Below, piece by piece: positions 58,401 through 64,000 of a DNA stretch of 64,000 nucleotides. Numbering within the stretch: the first letter of the stretch is position 1; each line of letters begins with the position of its first letter. A program made the translations under genes and the position numbers. Under the pieces are notes generated by a model. It had not been told where the DNA came from. It saw only the letters and a program-made list of their open reading frames with translations, and ran no database searches. This DNA comes from Ciborinia camelliae (lineage: Eukaryota > Ascomycota > Leotiomycetes > Helotiales > Sclerotiniaceae), in the NCBI GenBank assembly GCA_025890175.1, contig JANPYM010000008.1, positions 453,501 through 517,500 on the forward strand, written 5' to 3'.

Positions 58401-60664
58401 GAGAATTATGGACTATGCTTAGCTCGGAACGAGAGAAACTCGGTCGATGTTTTTCGAATGTCATCATTGAAAAGGGATCGGCATACGAAGATTTGAACAA
58501 TGAGAAGATCAACCGATATCGATACACTATGATTAAACCGAAAGACAGTTCAGCGCCAGGGTTCTCTTTCATGGACTCCCAAATAATTGTGGGAGAACCA
58601 ATTGTCATTTCGGATGAAAAAGGTCACTTTGCTCTTGCCAAAGGTTATGTTACCAACGTACGCAAAACCAGAATTACAGTTGCAGTTGATCGTCGTTTAC
58701 ATAATGCTCGCATCAGACAACCTGGATTCGATGAAACCAATAACCAAGTCTTTGCTAGTATCATGCAAGTCGCTGCTGAAGGGTCTACACCAGCTGACTC
58801 TATTGGTAAAATTGTGGATGATCCGATTCTTTACAGGCTCGATAAGGATGAATTCAGTAATGGTCTTGCCACCGTCCGAAATAATCTCATTCAAATAATG
58901 ACCGAGGGACCATTTGGATCACGCGAAATTCGTGGCCTGGTCGTCGATCTTAATGCTCCTCGTTTCAAACCACATTCTACTCAATATACACTCAAAGATC
59001 GTTCGTGTATCAATGTAGATCAACGTCGTGCTATTGAAAAAGTCATGTCTGCACAAGATTATGCCTTAGTATTGGGTATGCCCGGTACCGGCAAGACTAC
59101 GACCATTGCTCATATCATTCGAGCCCTTGTTTCTCAAGGGAAATCAGTTCTGCTGACTTCCTACACTCATACAGCTGTAGACAACATTCTCCTCAAACTT
59201 CGCGATGATTCAATTCCTATCTTACGTCTCGGAACTAAAGCTAAAATTCACCCTGATGTTCAGGAATTTGCCAAACTCGCCGTCGAACCCAAAGAGACCA
59301 TGGAGGAAATCCGAAGCGTTTGGCACGATACACCAATTATCGCCACCAGCTGTTTGGGTATCAATCATCCGATTTTCAACGAACGCACATTCGACTACTG
59401 TATAGTAGACGAGGCTTCTCAAATTACATTACCCGTCTGCGTCGGCCCCATCCGGCTCGCACGCACGTTCATCCTTGTCGGAGATCACAACCAACTTCCC
59501 CCCTTGGTAAAAGATGAAGAAGCTCGAAAGGGAGGTCTAGATATATCTCTCTTCAAATACCTGTCCGACGCCCACCCCGAAAGTGTCGTCTACCTCGAAC
59601 ATCAATACCGTATGAACGCCGATGTTATGGCTCTCTCTAATACACTCATCTACAATGGTCGTCTCAAATGTGGTAGCGATTCAGTAGCTACTCGCAAAAT
59701 TATCATCCCCGAAATGGATGCGCTAAAAGCTCATCATCATACACCTAGCAGTATTATACACAGTATTCAGAGATCCATTTGTTTGGAACCGAAGAAGGGA
59801 AGATGTTGGTTGAGAGATTTGTTGGATCCAGATGTTACGGTGGCCTTTGTGGATACAGATGGATTGGGGGATGTGGCGAGGGAGAGTGAGAAGGGGAAGA
59901 GGACGGTCAATGATGTGGAAGCTAAAATAGTTACCCAGCTCGTTACGTCTTTGATATCTACCGGTATCGATCCTGCAGAAATAGGAGTCATGACGCACTA
60001 CCGGTCTCAATTGGCTTTACTGAAAGATGGACTCCAAGGCGCCAAAGGGGTAGAAATGCACACAGCAGATCGCTTCCAAGGGCGAGATAAAGAAGTTATA
60101 GTGCTAAGTCTAGTGCGAAGCAACGAGACGGGAAATATTGGAGAGCTGCTCAAGGACTGGAGAAGAATCAATGTGGCGTTTACGAGAGCGAAGACAAAGT
60201 TACTAGTCATAGGCAGTAGAGGTACCCTTAAAGGAAGCAGCGAAAGGAGAGATGCAGATAAACCAGAAGAGATGGTTAGTCGATTTGTGAAGTTGATGGA
60301 AGAGAAAAACTGGGTTTATGAATTGAGTGCGGATCAGTTTCTGGGGCATTATTGGGAGATGGCCGGAAGTCAGACACAGGCTAGTACGATTGGAGTGTCG
60401 TCGCAGTGGATCAAGGTGGAGAAGAATAGAGTTGGGGAAAATGGCAATAAGAGGAAGGGTGCTACTGCGTTGATGGATATTGAAGGGGTTGGGGATGATA
60501 AGGAGAATTTGGGGATGAGTGGGAAGATGGCCAAGAAAGAGCCAAGGGTTGTAAAGAGTGGCAAAAATCAACCGAAGAAGAGGATTAAAGGGGGGTTGGC
60601 GGCTAATGATTGGAATGTGAAATCGGGGAGTGTTTTGATGGATTTTGTTAATGACGGATTGTGA
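55470..60664 (+). CDS. DNA2: DNA replication nuclease-helicase DNA2, about 1660 aa
   Basis: Trims long 5' flaps during Okazaki-fragment maturation and resects DNA ends; nuclear. Exons 55470-55523, 55591-57036, 57094-57189, 57231-57731 and 57779-60664, all in frame; introns 41-67 nt. Residues 1-500 are disordered, Ser/Pro/acidic-rich and poorly conserved, as usual. The RecB-type nuclease has MLYGTILHEIF, IDATVQI and FEVKTGKN, and the Fe-S cysteines C606, C843, C846 and C852 (CGRCYAKNTC). The superfamily 1 helicase has Walker A GMPGTGKTTT (from 1132), VDEASQITLP, GDHNQLPPL, EHQYRMN, DRFQGRDKEVIVLS and NVAFTRAKTKLLVIGS. All catalytic motifs are present. A basic C-terminal tail (KKRIKGG) may be nuclear-import signal. 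Confidence 0.95.
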
Positions 60665-61855
60665 TTCCTTGATGATTATTTGGGATTTCTATTGGGCTTG
60701 GGCACTTGTAGGATTATATTATGATAAGGAGTTTTGGTTTGAGGATATGCGGGATAGGTTCATGATTTTAGCATAGTGTTGAGGCACGGGGTTTAGTATA
60801 TATTTTGTATGGTATGTTTAGGGTATCAATTTTAGTTTATTGGATGGATGGGGGTGTTTGGGATATTGATAGAGAGGGTATAAGGGAGAGGAGTGTTCAC
60901 TCCACAGCACACATGCATGAGGCGGAGTTTAATCATTTTAAGATACCTGTTTTCTCGAAAGCTAAATCGCCAATTTCCTTTGCGCAATGTATCGGATGCT
61001 TGTTCTTCGATATTTTCTTGTCAGGTTCCATGGAGCTAGAACTCTTTTATGCTACTCTACATGTTCAGTTTCAAAGTAACAAGCGAAGCATGATAACGTT
61101 CCAAGTGGAAGTTGATTTATAATTGGGAGTCTGGGTGCGAAACTGAAAACTAGTGATCCGGCAGAGATTTTGTTTTTGGGGAAGGCGCGAAAACTATATT
61201 AGTTGGATTCGGATTCGGATCCCTTCATATTTTCTTTCCGGAGAGTGCGTGTATTGTGGAATATCAATGGGCTGAGCAGTAAGTGTACTGGTTTACTTGC
61301 GTGATAAAATGAAAATTACATATAACGAACGGTGCGCTTAGGTTTTTTATTTTCTTGGTCTGTAACTTGACGTGATTCGTTGCAAATCGGATAATTAGAT
61401 TGTATGTTTTGGAAATATCATTAGATAGAAAGCTGGGTTGTTATTATTCTAGGAAGTTGGGAAGAGTGCCATGGATCTTTGTACTGATTGGTAGGTGGGA
61501 GTTTTGGGTTATTAAGAGAAGGAAAGGAGTGTTCAAGAATATTATTTTGAATTGGGAGGGATACTTGAGGTTTTGTTTTTGGATAGGCATGTATTGTGGC
61601 GACATGATCTTGGGTATAAGAGGAAAGGCGTGCGCACATCATTCAAATTCAAACTCTTCACGGTTTTCTTTTTGGGACACATGGGTTGTGTAACGTCAAC
61701 GCAATTTGCATTCATAAGATAAGATTCTTCATCGTCCACCCATTTGTTTCAAAATCCTCCAGTCCGTCTTTCTTCAAGAAATTCATCCTCCATCGGATGT
61801 GCTAGTAGCACGAGTATTGCTCGGTTCGCCGTCGTTGGAAACCACGAATATTTCT
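60665..61855. other. convergent intergenic region
   Basis: Between the 3' ends of DNA2 and the minus-strand gene at 61856. Plus and minus ORFs of 65-105 codons are unsupported. Nothing else recognised. Confidence 0.55.
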
Positions 61856-62635
61856 TTACTCGTAGTAGACCGTCTGTTTGGGCGTAATTGAAAATGACTT
61901 CATGATGTCTTCGAGGTTACAAGTTAGCATCAGTCAACTCGTTGAGTTTGCTATATTAAAGATATACATACTTGTGATTGCTTTTTTGAATCGGAGATGG
62001 CGAGACCCTCGCTCTGGCTCTGACTCTAGCTCTAGCTCTGGCTCTGGCTCTGGGACGTATAAAATACCAGTTGAGTTATCCTTAGCAAACGATCCCCTGG
62101 CATAGAATTCAGGGTGTTTAGACAAAACTGAAGGACTGATGAATTTAACAAACCCCTCGTATACGCCACCATCGCCATGGAACTTCAGATTTCCATATTC
62201 TTCTTCGACAGGAAGTACTGAGAGCTGGATATACATATGATGCTCGGGTGCACGATAGTCGGTTGCTGGAATTCGGTCCACGGGCTCAAATCCAGGTTTC
62301 CAAGTGGAAGTTTCCTTGACCCTCATGGAATATTTCTCACATACCTGGGCGGTTGTTTTCGAAATCCAGTCGGTAAATGACTTCGGAAGTGCAATATAGA
62401 TTTTCTTGGAGTCTGATGTTTTTACTTTCTGATACTGCATATTCGGAAAGTAAAGCTTGTCGGATTCGAAAGTGGTGGTTGTAGTATAGGCGGGATTTTT
62501 CTCATACTTTGTACCCGAGAATATTATTTTGTGGTGCGTATGGTCAGCGGTGTCGGGATGATATACAGTCCCATAGAAGGGGGCGAGTGTAGTTGGTATA
62601 TTATCCTCATTCAGAGTGGTTGTACTGGACGACAT
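61856..62635 (-). CDS. uncharacterised protein, paralogue of 45587 protein, 238 aa
   Basis: ATG at 62635. Preferred model on minus: exon 62635-61972, intron 61971-61909 (GTATGT...GATGCTAACTT...GAAG), exon 61908-61856, giving 238 aa ending TPKQTVYYE. Without splicing the frame stops at 61934 (233 aa, ending IFNIANSTS). The body shares KIYIALPKSFTDWI and FEPVDRI with the protein at 45587. It lacks that protein's C-terminal membrane helix and instead has an acidic Glu-Pro/Glu-Leu run (about 196-208) encoded by a CTCTGG/CTCTAG microsatellite. No domain is recognised and function is unknown. Confidence 0.65.
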
Positions 62636-64000
62636 TGTGATTGGATGTTTAATGGTAACTTGGGTTTGAAAGTGTTCAGTCCGTTGATGTACTAATTTGT
62701 ATCGTGTCTTTCCTATTTAGGAATGTCAATAACACGCACGTAAAATAACATAGGGCATACGTGCTCGTGCATAGAATCGCCCGAGTGGATGATTGAAAAG
62801 TGTGTTGAGTGTTCAAAGCGCTATTGACTTGATGGTGATTTTAGAAGAAAGAAAAAGTTGAGAGGTGGGAAAGCTCAAGCATTGTGAATCCAAGATCGAG
62901 GGATTGGAATATCCATTATGAATCATTGATGATGATTAGGCAACACCATTTCCGAAGTTTTGCATCTATTAACATGCGCGTGAATTATTTTGATCGTGTC
63001 TATAGCAGGTTTGGACGTGCTTGTAATATTTCTGGTCTATCCGCCACATACGAAGCAGATGCTTGCGTAGAGTCATAGGTCAATGTTCAAGGATGCTTCG
63101 CATGCTGTATAGTGGCGGATTGATATTCGAAGGGGCATTGAATAGTAAAATTGGTCTGGATAAATAAGATAGTATAAGATACTTCAATATCTAGGAATAA
63201 GTTGGATCAGAAATTACTGCATGTTTGGAATAATATGAATACCTGAAAACTCTCAAAAATGTTGTTTGCTCTGCTTACTATCATTGCTTCTAATCACTGA
63301 GTGTGTGTAAAGATGTTGATTTGAAAGTTACGCCTAGAATGGACCGCACCAACTTCCACACATCAATCACCCTGATAGCAATCAATAAAGTATTCTAATT
63401 AGGTATACAGTAACACATTCAAACAAAGATGCATTCATTCGCAGAACCAAATTAAGAGCACGTCAAGTTTTCTCATATAATTCCGGAACATCAACGCATG
63501 TTATATTTGGCACTCAAAGATCAATACATGGTCCTCAGAAGAAACAACAGCCAGAAAACCATGGTACCCAAGACCTATCCCTATACAGCAAAATCCCTAA
63601 CATCCGAAACCCCTGCGCCCGAGTCGGCCACATTCTGCTGTTTTGACTTCATGGTGTTATATTCCTTTATCTCTGGGAATAGTTAGCCCAAACCATTATC
63701 TTTAGAGATCGTTATAATCCTGAGGAGTCTACGTAAGTGAAAAATGGGGCTGGAATTTATTTTCCATGGCGATATAATACTCTCAAATTGAATACTCAAT
63801 CAATGATGTTCAGGATCAACGTGCATCCTGGAACATCAATGATCAAATCAATTCGAGTTGATATGCCATTTCGGCCACCATTTTCACTTCCATACAGGAA
63901 ATATAAAAATACATACTATCGAAAACACTTCTAAGGTCACGTTTGACCTCTTCTTGATCATACCAACCTTCATCACTGGTCTTTGGGTTGAAGCCCGAAA
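62636..64000. other. intergenic to window end
   Basis: Upstream of the minus-strand gene; several ORFs of 62-65 codons on the plus strand are unsupported. Nothing else recognised. Confidence 0.5.

Overview
The window reads as nuclear chromosomal DNA of a filamentous ascomycete. Introns are short (about 40-120 nt, one of 224 nt) with GTAAGT/GTATGT donors and CTAAC/CTGAC branch sites, housekeeping genes are fungal in type, and a roughly 15 kb block is almost pure A+T in the manner of repeat-induced point mutation (RIP). Gene style and the recurring ACCTAGGTAGGTA intergenic words suggest a leotiomycete near Botrytis/Sclerotinia; that is an inference, not a database result.

Left part (1-9.4 kb, resuming at 25.6 kb): a dispersed cluster of five paralogous RING-type genes (one cut by the window edge, then 1751, 3592, 7502 and, beyond the A+T island, 25571). 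All five have glycine where the fifth zinc ligand of a classical RING should be. Interleaved with them are solo LTRs with perfect 5-bp target-site duplications (951, 2754, 7061, 9253). One carries a TATA box 337 bp upstream of, and in line with, a RING start codon.

9.44-24.64 kb: the A+T island. It resolves into two nested LTR retrotransposons. The outer runs 9953-24632 (LTRs about 352 bp, TSD TAAAC). The inner runs 14060-20730 (LTRs 201 bp, TSD TTAAA). LTR copies differ almost only by C/T and G/A changes, the RIP signature. A decayed Ty1/copia-type reverse transcriptase lies on the minus strand of the inner element.

25-34 kb: the fifth RING gene, two orphan multi-exon genes (27848-28663 minus; 30465-32163 plus), several tandem duplications and a 14-bp minisatellite.

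34-39 kb: mitochondrial ETF:ubiquinone oxidoreductase (minus) and a secreted Ala/Gly/Lys-rich protein whose exon-intron unit is tandemly duplicated. 39-45.6 kb is gene-poor, with only doubtful ORFs.

45.6-62.6 kb: compact housekeeping DNA with a complex I ESSS (NDUFB11-type) subunit, mitochondrial branched-chain aminotransferase (GC-AG intron), a SCY1/SCYL2 pseudokinase, a mitochondrial oxodicarboxylate carrier and, divergent from it, the replication nuclease-helicase DNA2. Two members of an uncharacterised protein family (45587 plus, 61856-62635 minus) bracket this block. ETF-QO, complex I, the aminotransferase and the carrier all serve mitochondrial amino-acid catabolism and respiration. No rRNA, tRNA or CRISPR array was recognised.
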